Positions 29,091-37,630 of a stretch of 38,711 nt of DNA are shown one piece after another. The DNA comes from Pseudoruegeria aquimaris (GTDB lineage Bacteria; Pseudomonadota; Alphaproteobacteria; Rhodobacterales; Rhodobacteraceae), in NCBI RefSeq assembly GCF_900172235.1, contig NZ_FWFQ01000028.1:1-38711 (forward strand). Direction: 5' to 3'. Position 1 is the first letter of the stretch. Every line of letters starts with the position of its first letter. Position numbers and translations under genes: made by a program. The notes below the pieces were generated by a model. That model saw only the letters and a program-made list of their open reading frames with translations, did no database searches and was not told the DNA's origin.

Positions 29091-29480
29091 TCAGGCGTTG
29101 AGGATCTTGGCCTTCTGCGCGGCGAATTCCTCTTCGGTCAGCGCCCCTTTTTCCTTCAGCGCGACCAGTTTCTCGATCTCTTCGGCCGGCGAAACCGTGG
29201 CCACCGAGCGGATGTAATCCTTCTGCGCGTCCTGCATCCTGGCCACTGCCTCTTCATTGTGCTCGCGCATCTTGTCGCCGCGGATGATCAGGTAGCCCAG
29301 AACGCCGGCCCAGGGGATCAGGATCACGAAACCGATCCAGATCGCCTTGGTCACGCCGCTCATGTCCTTGGAGCGGAAAATGTCGGTCACGACGGTGACC
29401 GCGACCCAGAACCAAGCCACCATCAGGAACAGCCAGAAGATGGACCAGAAAATATCGAAGAACCCGATGGAGTCTTCCAT
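29091..29480 (-). CDS. Membrane protein with a C-terminal SHOCT domain
   Basis: A 129-residue protein. Two membrane helices (about residues 7-30 and 43-62) resemble the PLDc_N-type region, and are followed by a charged linker with REHNEEAVARMQDAQ. The C-terminal SHOCT domain is EIEKLVALKEKGALTEEEF followed by AAQKAKIL. SHOCT domains are oligomerisation or tethering modules without catalytic activity. The ATG at 29478-29480 has AAGGA upstream and begins the first helix; upstream in-frame starts are rejected. The role is unknown. Confidence 0.82.
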   Translation of the reverse strand: MEDSIGFFDIFWSIFWLFLMVAWFWVAVTVVTDIFRSKDMSGVTKAIWIGFVILIPWAGVLGYLIIRGDKMREHNEEAVARMQDAQKDYIRSVATVSPAEEIEKLVALKEKGALTEEEFAAQKAKILNA

Positions 29481-29613
29481 GTGTCGTCCTTTCCAAGAAA
29501 CTTGCGGAAAATAACGTGATTTCAAAGACAGCTAGGCACAGTCCGCGCCGTGGATCAATGAAAATGCGGCCCCCGCCCCGCGGCGGGCGGCACGACAGCC
29601 GCAGATCGGGCGT

Positions 29614-30471
29614 TCAGCCCAGGAAACGCGCCGTGACCTCCGCCACGAGCTTTGTTCCGTCCGGGTCGAGCCCCGTCTTGGTGGCGGTGAAGGCCTCGGC
29701 CCACTCCGAGGTGCGGATGCGCACCGGCGGTGCGGCCTGCCCGATCACGCCAAGCACCACGGCGGCGGCCTCCTCGGGTGTCTGGTAGGCGTTTTCCGCC
29801 CCCTGCCGCGCCTGCGCGCCGGAGACGTATTTCCGGAGGATCGGCAGGTATTCGTCCTCCAGCATCCCACCGGTTTCCGCGATCTCGCGCAGAACGGTGT
29901 TCGCGAATTCCGAGGTGATGCCACCGGGCTCCACCGCGGTGAACCGGACGCCGAAGGCCGGGGTCACGTAACAGGCGAGCGATTCCGTCAGCCCTTCCAC
30001 GGCGAATTTGGCGCCGCAGTAGATCTCGTTGAAGGGCTGCCCGACGAGGCCGCCGACGCTGGTGATGTTCACGACGTGGCCGCCGCGCGCCTTGCGCATG
30101 TGGGGCAGCACGGCCTTGATGCAGCGCACGACCCCCATGAAGTTGATGTCCATCACGCGCTGGATCTCCGCTTCACTGGCCTGTTCCACGTTGCGGGCGA
30201 AGCCGAGGCCGGCGTTGTTGACCAGCACGTCGATCCTGCCCTCCCGCGCCATGATCTCGGCCACGGCGGCCTCCACCGAAGCGGTGTCCTGCACGTCGAG
30301 CCGCAGCACTTCGAGCCCGACGCCGGCCTGCGCGGCGGCGTCATCGAGCTTCCCGCGCCGGGAGAGATCGCGCATCGTGGCATAGACCTTGTGGCCGGCC
30401 TGCGCCGCCTGCACGGCGAGGCTGGCGCCCAGCCCGCTGGAGCAGCCGGTGATGAGAATGATGTTGGACAT
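29614..30471 (-). CDS. Short-chain dehydrogenase/reductase beside a TetR-type regulator
   Basis: A 285-residue classical SDR. It has TGCSSGLGASLA as the cofactor loop near residue 8, NNAGLGFARN in the NNAG position, the Ser of NITSVGG, and the catalytic pair in YCGAKFAVEG. It is probably the target of the TetR-family gene 21 bases upstream on the same strand. The substrate is unknown. It differs clearly from the SDR at 9663 (for instance, YCGAK versus YVSTK). Confidence 0.9.
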   Translation of the reverse strand: MSNIILITGCSSGLGASLAVQAAQAGHKVYATMRDLSRRGKLDDAAAQAGVGLEVLRLDVQDTASVEAAVAEIMAREGRIDVLVNNAGLGFARNVEQASEAEIQRVMDINFMGVVRCIKAVLPHMRKARGGHVVNITSVGGLVGQPFNEIYCGAKFAVEGLTESLACYVTPAFGVRFTAVEPGGITSEFANTVLREIAETGGMLEDEYLPILRKYVSGAQARQGAENAYQTPEEAAAVVLGVIGQAAPPVRIRTSEWAEAFTATKTGLDPDGTKLVAEVTARFLG

Positions 30472-30492
30472 GGGGTTTTCCTGGATGCGGGG

Positions 30493-31065
30493 TCAAGCGG
30501 CGATCGCGCGCCAGACCCGGTTGAATATGAGGTCCACGTCATCTGTGGAGATCGCCTGCCCCTGTGCCACCGCCTTTCGCGCCAGCTGCATCGCCGGCGC
30601 CGTGAGCAGCAGCGAAAGAACGTCCGGATCGAGCGGGGCGAGCGTTCCGTCCTCCACCCCGCGCCGCAGCAGGGCGGCGATATCCTCGGCGTAGAGGCGC
30701 ACTTCCCCGGCCTGTTCGGGCGTCAGGATGTTGGCGAGGGAGGCCTGTTCGAGGAACAGGAATTCAAGCGGGTGGGCAGCCACCCATTCGAACATGTGCA
30801 CCCACATGCTGCGGATCATCGCGGCGGTGTCCGGCAGATCCCGCCCCGTCGTCGACGCTTCGTGAAAGGCGCGCTTCAGTTCGAGGTAGCATTGCCGGAG
30901 CATGTCGTCCTTGTTGGCGAAATGGACGTAGACCGTCCCCGCCGAGACCTTGGCACGCGCCACCACGCCGCCCACCGTCAGGCCCGAAAGCCCCTTTTCC
31001 ACCGCCTCGGCGACGATGGCGGAGCGCAGGCGGGCGCGCGTCTTTTCCTTGCGGGTATCGGGCAT
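30493..31065 (-). CDS. TetR/AcrR-family transcriptional regulator
   Basis: A 190-residue regulator with an N-terminal helix-turn-helix: LTVGGVVARAKVSAGTVYVH followed by FANKDDMLRQCYLE, the TetR hallmark. The C-terminal ligand domain (about residues 65-190) is helical. It lies upstream of the SDR on the same strand and would repress both. A perfect 16-bp palindrome 42 bases upstream of its start is the likely operator. Confidence 0.92.
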   Translation of the reverse strand: MPDTRKEKTRARLRSAIVAEAVEKGLSGLTVGGVVARAKVSAGTVYVHFANKDDMLRQCYLELKRAFHEASTTGRDLPDTAAMIRSMWVHMFEWVAAHPLEFLFLEQASLANILTPEQAGEVRLYAEDIAALLRRGVEDGTLAPLDPDVLSLLLTAPAMQLARKAVAQGQAISTDDVDLIFNRVWRAIAA

Positions 31066-31106
31066 GGGGGCTCACTTTCGGCGGGGAACACCGACCCCAA
31101 GTATAG

Positions 31107-31122
31107 TAATGAATATTCATTA
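31107..31122. promoter_or_regulatory. Perfect 16-bp palindrome, probable TetR operator
   Basis: TAATGAATATTCATTA is its own reverse complement, in an AT-rich gap between the TetR gene and Hsp20. Its position 42 bases upstream of the TetR start and its length fit self-repression by a TetR dimer. The assignment is inferred from placement. Confidence 0.6.
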
Positions 31123-31158
31123 TCAATACTGCAGCCGAAGTTTCACCGGCCGAACATC

Positions 31159-31180
31159 AAAAAAGGGGCCCGAAGGCCCC
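31159..31180 (-). terminator. Intrinsic terminator of the Hsp20 gene
   Basis: Read on the minus strand, GGGGCC, a TTCG tetraloop and GGCCCC are followed by six T residues. It begins 33 bases past the Hsp20 stop. Confidence 0.88.
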
Positions 31181-31212
31181 TTTCGAGTCTGTCATCGCCG
31201 TGCTGCCGGAGC

Positions 31213-31665
31213 TCAGTTGACCGGCTTGGCCTCGATCGCCTTGCTGCTGGAGATCTCGATCCGGCGCGGTTTCAGCGCTTCGGGCACCTCGCGCTTCAGA
31301 TCGACGTGCAGCAGGCCGTCTTCATGGGTCGCCCCGACGACGCGCACGTGATCGGCCAGGTGGAAGCGGCGTTCGAACGCGCGGGTGGCGATGCCGCGAT
31401 ACAGGAAGTTGCGGTCCGTCTCTTCCCGTTCCTTCTTGGCGGAGATGAACAGCGCGTTTTCCTTCACCTCGACGGACAGCTCATCTTCCGAGAAGCCGGC
31501 CACGGCCACCGTGATGCGGTAGGTGTCGTCCGCCGTTTTCTCGATGTTGTAGGGGGGGTAGCTGTTGTGGCCCATGTCGCTGGCCAGGGCGCGATCCATC
31601 AGGTCCGCGATCTGGTCGAAGCCGACGGTGGCGCGGTAGAGCGGGGAAAGATCGAAGTTACGCAT
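31213..31665 (-). CDS. Small heat-shock protein, Hsp20/IbpA type
   Basis: A 150-residue ATP-independent holdase chaperone. The N-terminal MRNFDLSPLYRATVGFDQIA and the following PPYNIEKT are typical of the IbpA-like group. The alpha-crystallin domain runs from about residue 40 to 125, with YRITVAVAGFSEDELSV, then RAFERRFHLADHV and a GLLHVDL beta edge. The C-terminal tail has PRRIEI, giving the conserved I-x-I motif. The ATG at 31663-31665 follows AAAGGAGGATATCCC, an unusually strong ribosome-binding site. Heat control is likely by RNA structure or sigma-32, although no convincing RpoH promoter was found. Confidence 0.93.
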   Translation of the reverse strand: MRNFDLSPLYRATVGFDQIADLMDRALASDMGHNSYPPYNIEKTADDTYRITVAVAGFSEDELSVEVKENALFISAKKEREETDRNFLYRGIATRAFERRFHLADHVRVVGATHEDGLLHVDLKREVPEALKPRRIEISSSKAIEAKPVN

Positions 31666-31722
31666 GGGATATCCTCCTTTGAGCGATTTCCAATCGGCGG
31701 CCTTCCGGTGTTCGGACAGGCC
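31666..31722 (-). promoter_or_regulatory. Structured 5' leader of Hsp20, candidate ROSE-like thermometer
   Basis: On the minus strand the leader holds a hairpin with GGCC...GGCC and an inner TCCG/CGGA stem (31699-31722), then CGATT-GGA-AATCG (31684-31696), then TCGCT next to AAAGGAGG. The TCGCT fits the U-Y-G-C-U block that pairs with the Shine-Dalgarno in ROSE elements of alphaproteobacterial hsp20 genes. However, the CGATT/AATCG hairpin competes with that pairing, so the call is uncertain. Confidence 0.35.
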
Positions 31723-31893
31723 TTCACGTCTTGCTCCGGGCCCGTTCTGGCACCCGGCAGAGCAAAGTTAGGAAACGGAGATTTCGGTTTCAAGAGGGTC
31801 CGGCAGTCTTCATGTGCCGGGCCCGGCGCCCGCGCCGTGGCCGCGAAACCATGCCCGTTCGTGCCCGTGTGGCACTGATGCTCCGGCGCGCGC

Positions 31894-32739
31894 TCAGGGG
31901 CGCAGGAACTTCGCGCCGCTGCTGGCCTTGCCGTTGATGTCGGCCCCGAAGCGCCGCGGCGTGGCCGCGCCCGCCTCGATCACACCGCGGCCCGCGCGCA
32001 GCGCCGCCTTGAGTTCGGCCACGGCCTCGGGCAGCACCATGCCGAAGGCGATGTGCCGCTCGCCGTCGCGGTAGCCCGACGAAATCAGCGAGACGATGCG
32101 CCGCCGGCGCCCCTCCCCGCCGAACACGGGCGCGCCGGAAGAGCCGAAATTCACGTCGCAGGAGAGCGCCAGCGCCTCGGCATCGCGTTCCACCACGCGG
32201 CAGGAGCGCTGCCAGGACGGCGCCTCCAGCCGCCCCACGGCGTAGGAGACGACGCTCACGGCCGCCCCGGCCTCCGGCGCGGCATCCACCGCGTAGGGCG
32301 CAATGATGGCCGTGCTCACGGGGCTGGCCAGCTGAATGAGGGCAACATCCTGCACGATGTTGTCCCGGCTGACCGGCGCAAGGGGCACAAATCCTTCCCG
32401 TGGCACGGCCCGCAGAACCGCCGACTGAAACAGCGCTTTCCCATCCCTCAAGGAAGCACTGAACAGCGCACGCGACAGGTCGCGCGGGCGGCGGCTCTTG
32501 CGATCGAACAGACAATGGGCGGCGGTCAGCACGAGGTCCGCCGCGATCAGGGCACCGCTGCAACTGGCGTCGCCGATATCCAGCCGCCCCACGGCCTCCA
32601 GCCCGAACACGTCGTCGCGTTCGGTGAGGCGGGTGAGGCCGCTGTCGGCCTGGGCCGTGCCCCCCATCGGGGCAAGACAGGCGGCGGCGATCAGGGCCAG
32701 GCGGCGCAGGAGGGGCTTTGGCATCGAAATCGGGCTCAC
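31894..32739 (-). CDS. Secreted trypsin-like serine protease (second of a tandem pair)
   Basis: A 281-residue S1-family protease with a signal peptide (MPKPLLRRLALIAAACLAP) and a cleavage region near ADSGL. The triad is visible: His75 in LTAAHC, Asp in DVALIQL and Ser201 in FGSSGAP. The first start is a GTG at 32737-32739 whose last bases overlap the TGA of the upstream protease gene, giving translational coupling; an ATG at 32722-32724 is the alternative. The C-terminus is SSGAKFLRP, shared with its neighbour. It is probably periplasmic or extracellular. Confidence 0.88.
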   Translation of the reverse strand: MSPISMPKPLLRRLALIAAACLAPMGGTAQADSGLTRLTERDDVFGLEAVGRLDIGDASCSGALIAADLVLTAAHCLFDRKSRRPRDLSRALFSASLRDGKALFQSAVLRAVPREGFVPLAPVSRDNIVQDVALIQLASPVSTAIIAPYAVDAAPEAGAAVSVVSYAVGRLEAPSWQRSCRVVERDAEALALSCDVNFGSSGAPVFGGEGRRRRIVSLISSGYRDGERHIAFGMVLPEAVAELKAALRAGRGVIEAGAATPRRFGADINGKASSGAKFLRP

Positions 32740-33557
32740 GGACGAATGAACTTGGCGCCGGAGCCGGCCCGGTCTTCTGAGAGGCTGAGCCGGCGCACCG
32801 AGGGGCGGGCCCGACTGAAGGGGTCGGCCTCTTCTTCCATCAGCGCCATCAGCGTGGAGAGCGGCGATTGCAGCTCGCTGCCCAGCGCCACCTTGCGGGT
32901 GCCGACCTCGGCCTTGGCGGAGACCACCGAAACGATCTTGGCGATGCCGTTCTCCATCACGAAGATCGGCGCGCCGGAAGAGCCGAAATCCACGTCGCAG
33001 GAAAGGATCAGCGCGCCGGACTGGCGGCCCAGCACGTGGCAGACCTCCTGCAGCGACGGCTGCTCGGAGCGGTCCTGCGCGTAGGAGACCACGCCGACCT
33101 CGGCACCGCGGCGCGGCCCGGCGTCCACGGCGAAGGGGCGGATGGAGCCGTTGCGCACCGGCTGATCCAGCCGCAGAAGGGCCACGTCGTGGGACACCTT
33201 GCTTTCGCCGTTGGCGGCGGAGAACACGTAGTCCGGATGCACGACGGCCTGCTGAACGCTCCGATAGGCCGAGGCCCGCCCGTTGCGCCAGCCGGCGAGG
33301 AACTGGATCGTCGCCGGATCCACCCGCGCGCCGCTGCTGCGGTCATACAGGCAATGGGCGGCCGTCAGCACCAGGTCCTCCGCGATCAGCGCCCCGGTGC
33401 ACATGCTCCGGTTGCCGATGTTCAGCCGTCCGACCGCTTCCCAGCCCTTGCCGTCGTCCCCCGTCTGAAGGGCACGCAGCCCCGTCTCGCCGCCGCCGGC
33501 CTGAACCGCGCCGCCCCAGGAAAGAAGAAAAAGCAAGAGAATGGCAAAGAACCGCAT
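32736..33557 (-). CDS. Secreted trypsin-like serine protease (first of a tandem pair)
   Basis: A 273-residue S1-family protease with the signal peptide MRFFAILLLFLLSWGGAVQA. The catalytic His68 is in LTAAHC, Asp in HDVALLRL and Ser194 in FGSSGAP. The overall layout matches the following gene: CTGALIAEDLVLTAAH, VSYAQDR, and a final GSGAKFIRP. The two genes therefore arose by duplication and share a conserved tail after a variable linker. The overlap with the second gene's GTG start suggests joint expression. Its targets and whether it stays in the envelope are unknown. Confidence 0.9.
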   Translation of the reverse strand: MRFFAILLLFLLSWGGAVQAGGGETGLRALQTGDDGKGWEAVGRLNIGNRSMCTGALIAEDLVLTAAHCLYDRSSGARVDPATIQFLAGWRNGRASAYRSVQQAVVHPDYVFSAANGESKVSHDVALLRLDQPVRNGSIRPFAVDAGPRRGAEVGVVSYAQDRSEQPSLQEVCHVLGRQSGALILSCDVDFGSSGAPIFVMENGIAKIVSVVSAKAEVGTRKVALGSELQSPLSTLMALMEEEADPFSRARPSVRRLSLSEDRAGSGAKFIRP

Positions 33558-33691
33558 GATGCCTCCGGATGTCTCCCTCGGAAGCTAACGGCGGCGTTGG
33601 GCAGGATTGTGGCCGCTTGGGGCCAAAGCTGCGGTGCTTGGATGGCGGCGGGCCGTGGCCCTGCCGCCTTGGTAAACGACGCTGGCCGCCC

Positions 33692-34984
33692 TCAGCCGGC
33701 CTTTGCCAGCGCGCGCGGTTTGGGGCCGCCCGTGGCCCAGTCCAGCAACTCGACGCTGTGCACGACGGGCACGCCCGTGCCGGAGCCGATCTGCATCATG
33801 CAACCGATGTTGCCGGCCGCGATCACATCGGGCTTCTTCGCCTCCAGCGTGCGCACCTTGCGCTCCTTGAGCTGTCTGGAAATCTCCGGCTGCATCAGGT
33901 TGTAGGTGCCGGCCGAGCCGCAGCAGAGGTGGCTGTCGGCGGGTTCCACCACCGTGAAGCCGGCCTTCTTCAGAAGCGTCTTGGGCGCGGTTTTCACCTG
34001 CTGGCCGTGCTGCAGCGAACAGGCCGCGTGATAGGCCACCGTCAGGCCCTTGTCTGCCCCTTCCGGCAGATCGAGCTTTTCCAGCAGTTCGGAGACATCC
34101 AGCGCCAGTTCGGAGATCTTCGCCGCATCCGCCGCGAGCGGATCGTTGCGGAACATGTGGCCGTAGTCCTTCACGGTGGTGCCGCAGCCCGAGGTGTTGA
34201 TGACGATGGCGTCGAGCCCCTCGCCGTTCACCTCGGCCATCCAGGCGCGGATGTTGGCCGCCGCCGCCGCGTGGCTTTCGTTCACCTTGCCCATGTGATG
34301 GGTCAGCGCCCCGCAGCAGCCCATGCCTTCGGCGATCACCACCTCGCAGCCCATGCGGCGCAGCAGGCGGATGGTGGCGTCGTTGATGTCCGTGTTGAGC
34401 GCCTTCTGCGCGCAGCCCGTCATCAGCGCCACGCGCTTGAGCCGCTCGCCCTTGGCCGGGAAGACCTGCGGATCGTCGTTGCGGCTCACCGGCGGGATGT
34501 GCTTCGGGGCCATCTCCAGCATCGCCTTCAGCCGCGCATCCGGCATCAGGAACTTGAAAGGCCGCCCGATCTTCGCGCCCAGCAGCGCAAGGCGGAAACG
34601 CGTGGGATAGGGCAGGATCTGCGCGAGGATCCAGCGCAGGGCGCGATCCGAGAAGGGCCGCTTGTAGGTCTTCTCGATGTAGGCGCGGGCTTCGTCCACC
34701 AGGTGCATGTAGTGCACGCCCGAGGGGCAGGTCGTCATGCAGGCGAGGCAGGAGAGGCAGCGGTCGATGTGCTTCACCGTCTTCTCGTCCGCGGGGCGGC
34801 CGTTTTCCAGCATGTCCTTGATCAGGTAGATGCGGCCGCGCGGGCTGTCGAGCTCGTCTCCCAGCACCTGGTAGGTGGGGCAGGTGGCCGTGCAGAAGCC
34901 GCAATGCACGCAGGAGCGCAGGATCTCGTTGGCGCGCTGGATGCCGGGATCTTTCAGCTGGGCTTCGGTGAAATTCGTCTGCAT
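33692..34984 (-). CDS. glcF: Glycolate oxidase iron-sulfur subunit
   Basis: A 430-residue ferredoxin-like subunit that passes electrons from the flavin subunits to the respiratory chain. Two [4Fe-4S] motifs are near the N-terminus, CVHCGFCTATCP and CLSCLACMTTCP, and two CCG domains follow (CCGALTHHMG and CCGSAGTYN). It begins at ATG 34982-34984, 13 bases after the glcE stop; the frame is open upstream but that part lies inside glcE and is not real. It is the last gene of the glcDEF set. Confidence 0.95.
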   Translation of the reverse strand: MQTNFTEAQLKDPGIQRANEILRSCVHCGFCTATCPTYQVLGDELDSPRGRIYLIKDMLENGRPADEKTVKHIDRCLSCLACMTTCPSGVHYMHLVDEARAYIEKTYKRPFSDRALRWILAQILPYPTRFRLALLGAKIGRPFKFLMPDARLKAMLEMAPKHIPPVSRNDDPQVFPAKGERLKRVALMTGCAQKALNTDINDATIRLLRRMGCEVVIAEGMGCCGALTHHMGKVNESHAAAAANIRAWMAEVNGEGLDAIVINTSGCGTTVKDYGHMFRNDPLAADAAKISELALDVSELLEKLDLPEGADKGLTVAYHAACSLQHGQQVKTAPKTLLKKAGFTVVEPADSHLCCGSAGTYNLMQPEISRQLKERKVRTLEAKKPDVIAAGNIGCMMQIGSGTGVPVVHSVELLDWATGGPKPRALAKAG

Positions 34985-34997
34985 TGGTCTTCGTCCT

Positions 34998-36113
34998 TCA
35001 GCCCATGATGCCGGGGTTGAGAATCCCGCGCGGATCGAAGCGCGCGCGCAGGCCTTGCGAAAGCGCGGCCACGGGGGCCGGCTCCGGATGGAACGTGGCG
35101 ATGCCCGCATCGCCGCCGCGCACCCGCGTGGCGTGGCCGGGCAGATCGCCGAGCAGGCCGCGCACGTCGCTGCCCTCCGGCACCCGTGCCCAGAGAAGCC
35201 CCCCACCCCAATCGTAGAGCACTTCGGCACCCGGCAGGCGGCGCGCGACTTCAGGCCCGTCGCTCGGCTTCACCGAAATGCGCCAGACATCGCCCGGCTG
35301 GCCCACATGCTGGGACACGTCCCGCACCCAGGCCCAGCCGGCGGCCGTCTTCTCGGGGTCATCCTCGATGGCGATGTCACCGAAACGGGCCAGCTTCTCC
35401 TTCAGGGCCTGCGCGCGATAGGCCACGGAAGGCGTGAAGCCCTCCACCCGGATCATCGTGACCGGCGCGCCGTCAACGCCCTTCTGCGTATGTGCCGCGC
35501 CCGTAACGTCATAGGGCGAGCCGAGGGCCGCCGACATGGCCGCCACCGCCTGGTCATCGCCAAGCCCCTCGATCAGCAGCACGGCGGTGGCCTCGGGCTT
35601 GGGCAGCACCTTGAGCGACACCTCGGACAGCACGCCGAGCGTGCCGTGGCTGCCCGCCATCAGCTTCACGAGGTCATAGCCCGTCACGTTCTTCATCACG
35701 CGGCCACCGTTCTTCACGATGGTGCCGCTGCCATCCACGAAACGCACCCCGAGCAGGAAGTCGCGGCAGGCCCCCGCCTGGATGCGGCGCGGGCCGGAGG
35801 CATTGGCGGCTACGACGCCGCCGATCGTCGAGACCCCCTCCCGGCCCAGCAGGCCGCGCAGGTCCGGCGGCTCGAAGGCCAGCCGCTGCCCCTCGGCCTC
35901 GAGCGCGGCTTCGATGTCGGCCAGCGGGGTGCCGGCGGCGGCCACGAGGGTCAGCGCCCCCGGCTCATGCAGGGTGATGCCCGCCAGCCCCGCGGTGCTC
36001 AGCGTCTCGCCCTCGGCCTGCGCGAAGGCGCGGGTGCCCCCGCCCCTGATCGCAAGAGGGCCTTGCGCCGCGGCGATGGCCTCGGACAGCTCTGCTTCGG
36101 TTTTCGGTGTCAT
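34998..36113 (-). CDS. glcE: Glycolate oxidase FAD-binding subunit
   Basis: A 371-residue FAD-binding subunit of glycolate oxidase with a PCMH-type flavin fold. The motif LAIRGGGTRAFA near the N-terminus and the segment GVSTIGGVVAANASGPRRIQ contact FAD. GlcE is a shortened relative of GlcD, usual at 350-400 residues. It lies 16 bases after glcD and 13 before glcF. The complex oxidises glycolate to glyoxylate. Confidence 0.95.
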   Translation of the reverse strand: MTPKTEAELSEAIAAAQGPLAIRGGGTRAFAQAEGETLSTAGLAGITLHEPGALTLVAAAGTPLADIEAALEAEGQRLAFEPPDLRGLLGREGVSTIGGVVAANASGPRRIQAGACRDFLLGVRFVDGSGTIVKNGGRVMKNVTGYDLVKLMAGSHGTLGVLSEVSLKVLPKPEATAVLLIEGLGDDQAVAAMSAALGSPYDVTGAAHTQKGVDGAPVTMIRVEGFTPSVAYRAQALKEKLARFGDIAIEDDPEKTAAGWAWVRDVSQHVGQPGDVWRISVKPSDGPEVARRLPGAEVLYDWGGGLLWARVPEGSDVRGLLGDLPGHATRVRGGDAGIATFHPEPAPVAALSQGLRARFDPRGILNPGIMG

Positions 36114-36129
36114 TCTTCGGGCTCCGGGA

Positions 36130-37566
36130 TCAGGCGGCGGCGCGGCGCGGTTGGGAAACTGTCAGCGGGAAGACCTTGGCCGGGTTGAGCAGCCACTTCG
36201 GATCGAACACGTCCTTCACGGCCATCTGTGCCTCCAGATCCTCGGGCGCATATTGCACGCCCATCAGATCGCGCTTTTCCACGCCCACGCCGTGCTCCCC
36301 GGTGAGGCACCCGCCGGCCTCCACGCAGAGCTTGAGGATCTCCGCGCCCAGTTCCTCGCATTTCTCGAGGTCGCCGGGCTTGTTGGCGTCGAACAGGATG
36401 AGCGGATGCATGTTGCCGTCGCCGGCGTGGAAGACGTTGGCCACGTCCAGCCCGTATTCGCCCGACAGCTCGCCGATCCGGCGCAGCACCATGGGCAGCG
36501 AAGAGACGGGGATCGTGCCGTCGAGGCACATGTAATCGTTGATCTGCCCCATCGCGCCGAAGGCCGATTTGCGGCCCAGCCAGATGCGCCTGGCCTCGTC
36601 GGCATCCTTCGCTTCGCGCAGTTCCACCGGATCATGGCGGCGGGCGATCTCGCCGATGAGATCAAGCTGGTGCTGGATCTCGGCCTCGCTGCCTTCCACC
36701 TCTACGATCAGCAGCGCCTCGCAATCGGGATAGCCCGCCTTGGCGAAGGCCTCGCAGGCGCGGATGCAGGGGCGGTCCATGAACTCGATGGCCACCGGCA
36801 GCACGCCCGCGCGGATGATGTCGGAGACGCAGGCCCCGGCCACCTCGTTGCTGTCGTAGCCGATCAGCACGGGCCGCGCGCCCTCGGGCTTGTGCAGGAT
36901 GCGCAGCGTGGCCTCGGTGACGACGCCGAGCTGCCCCTCGGAGCCGCAGATCACGCCCAGCAGGTCCAGCCCCGGCGCATCCAGATGCGCGCCGCCGATC
37001 TCCACCACGGTGCCATCCATCAGCACCATCGTCACGCCCAGCAGGTTGTTGGTGGTGACGCCGTATTTCAGGCAATGCGCCCCGCCGGAGTTCATCGCCA
37101 CGTTGCCCGCGATGGCGCAGGCCAGCTGGCTGGAGGGATCGGGCGCGTAGAAGAAGCCCTCCTCCTCCACGGCGCCCGTCACCGAAAGATTGGTGCGCCC
37201 GGACTGCACGCGGATGAAGCGGTTTGCGTAATCGGTTTCCAGCACCGCGTTCATCCGGGCGGTGCCGAGGATCACGCAATCCGCCGTGGGCAGCGCGCCT
37301 CCGGCCAGCGAGGTGCCCGCCCCGCGCGGCACAACGGGTACGCCCTCTTCGTGGCAGATCGCCAGAACCGCCGAGACTTCCTCGGTCGTCGAGGGCAGCA
37401 CCACGGCCATGGGCGGACATTTGTAGGCGGTGAGCGCATCGCATTCGTAGGCGCGGGTTTCCTCGGGGGCGTGGATCACCTCGCCGCCGGAAACGGCGGT
37501 GGCCAGCCGGGCCACGATCCGGGCCTTGCGCTCAAGGATCCCGGCATCCGGTTGTGGCATCTGCAT
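36130..37566 (-). CDS. glcD: Glycolate oxidase subunit GlcD
   Basis: The 478-residue FAD-linked catalytic subunit. The flavin-binding PCMH domain has VVPRGAGTSLAGGALP at about residues 80-95 and continues with SGRTNLSVTG and AMNSGGAHCLKYGVTTNNLLG. The C-terminal oxidase domain has VFHAGDGNMHPLILFD and GGCLTGEHGVGVEKRD, the family metal and substrate segments. The start ATG is at 37564-37566. It is the first of three genes, and a palindrome upstream at 37610-37630 is a candidate operator. A lactate-type dehydrogenase is the alternative, but the linked glcE and glcF make glycolate oxidase likely. Confidence 0.95.
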   Translation of the reverse strand: MQMPQPDAGILERKARIVARLATAVSGGEVIHAPEETRAYECDALTAYKCPPMAVVLPSTTEEVSAVLAICHEEGVPVVPRGAGTSLAGGALPTADCVILGTARMNAVLETDYANRFIRVQSGRTNLSVTGAVEEEGFFYAPDPSSQLACAIAGNVAMNSGGAHCLKYGVTTNNLLGVTMVLMDGTVVEIGGAHLDAPGLDLLGVICGSEGQLGVVTEATLRILHKPEGARPVLIGYDSNEVAGACVSDIIRAGVLPVAIEFMDRPCIRACEAFAKAGYPDCEALLIVEVEGSEAEIQHQLDLIGEIARRHDPVELREAKDADEARRIWLGRKSAFGAMGQINDYMCLDGTIPVSSLPMVLRRIGELSGEYGLDVANVFHAGDGNMHPLILFDANKPGDLEKCEELGAEILKLCVEAGGCLTGEHGVGVEKRDLMGVQYAPEDLEAQMAVKDVFDPKWLLNPAKVFPLTVSQPRRAAA

Positions 37567-37609
37567 GCGCTTTACTCCTGACTTGCCCGTAACGAAACCT
37601 TCGGGGCGT

Positions 37610-37630
37610 TTGGTAAAATTACTTTACCAA
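37610..37630. promoter_or_regulatory. Palindromic operator upstream of glcD, GntR/FadR type
   Basis: TTGGTAAA-ATTAC-TTTACCAA is an 8-bp perfect inverted repeat with a 5-base centre. It lies 44 bases upstream of the glcD start. The TTGGT...ACCAA core resembles operators of the GntR family that controls glc and lld genes (GlcC, PdhR, LldR type). The regulator gene is not in the window. Confidence 0.6.

Noticed and set aside
33692-35230. A longer GlcF starting inside glcE
   Set aside because: The extension has no homology features and overlaps glcE completely; the ATG at 34984 starts the known protein.
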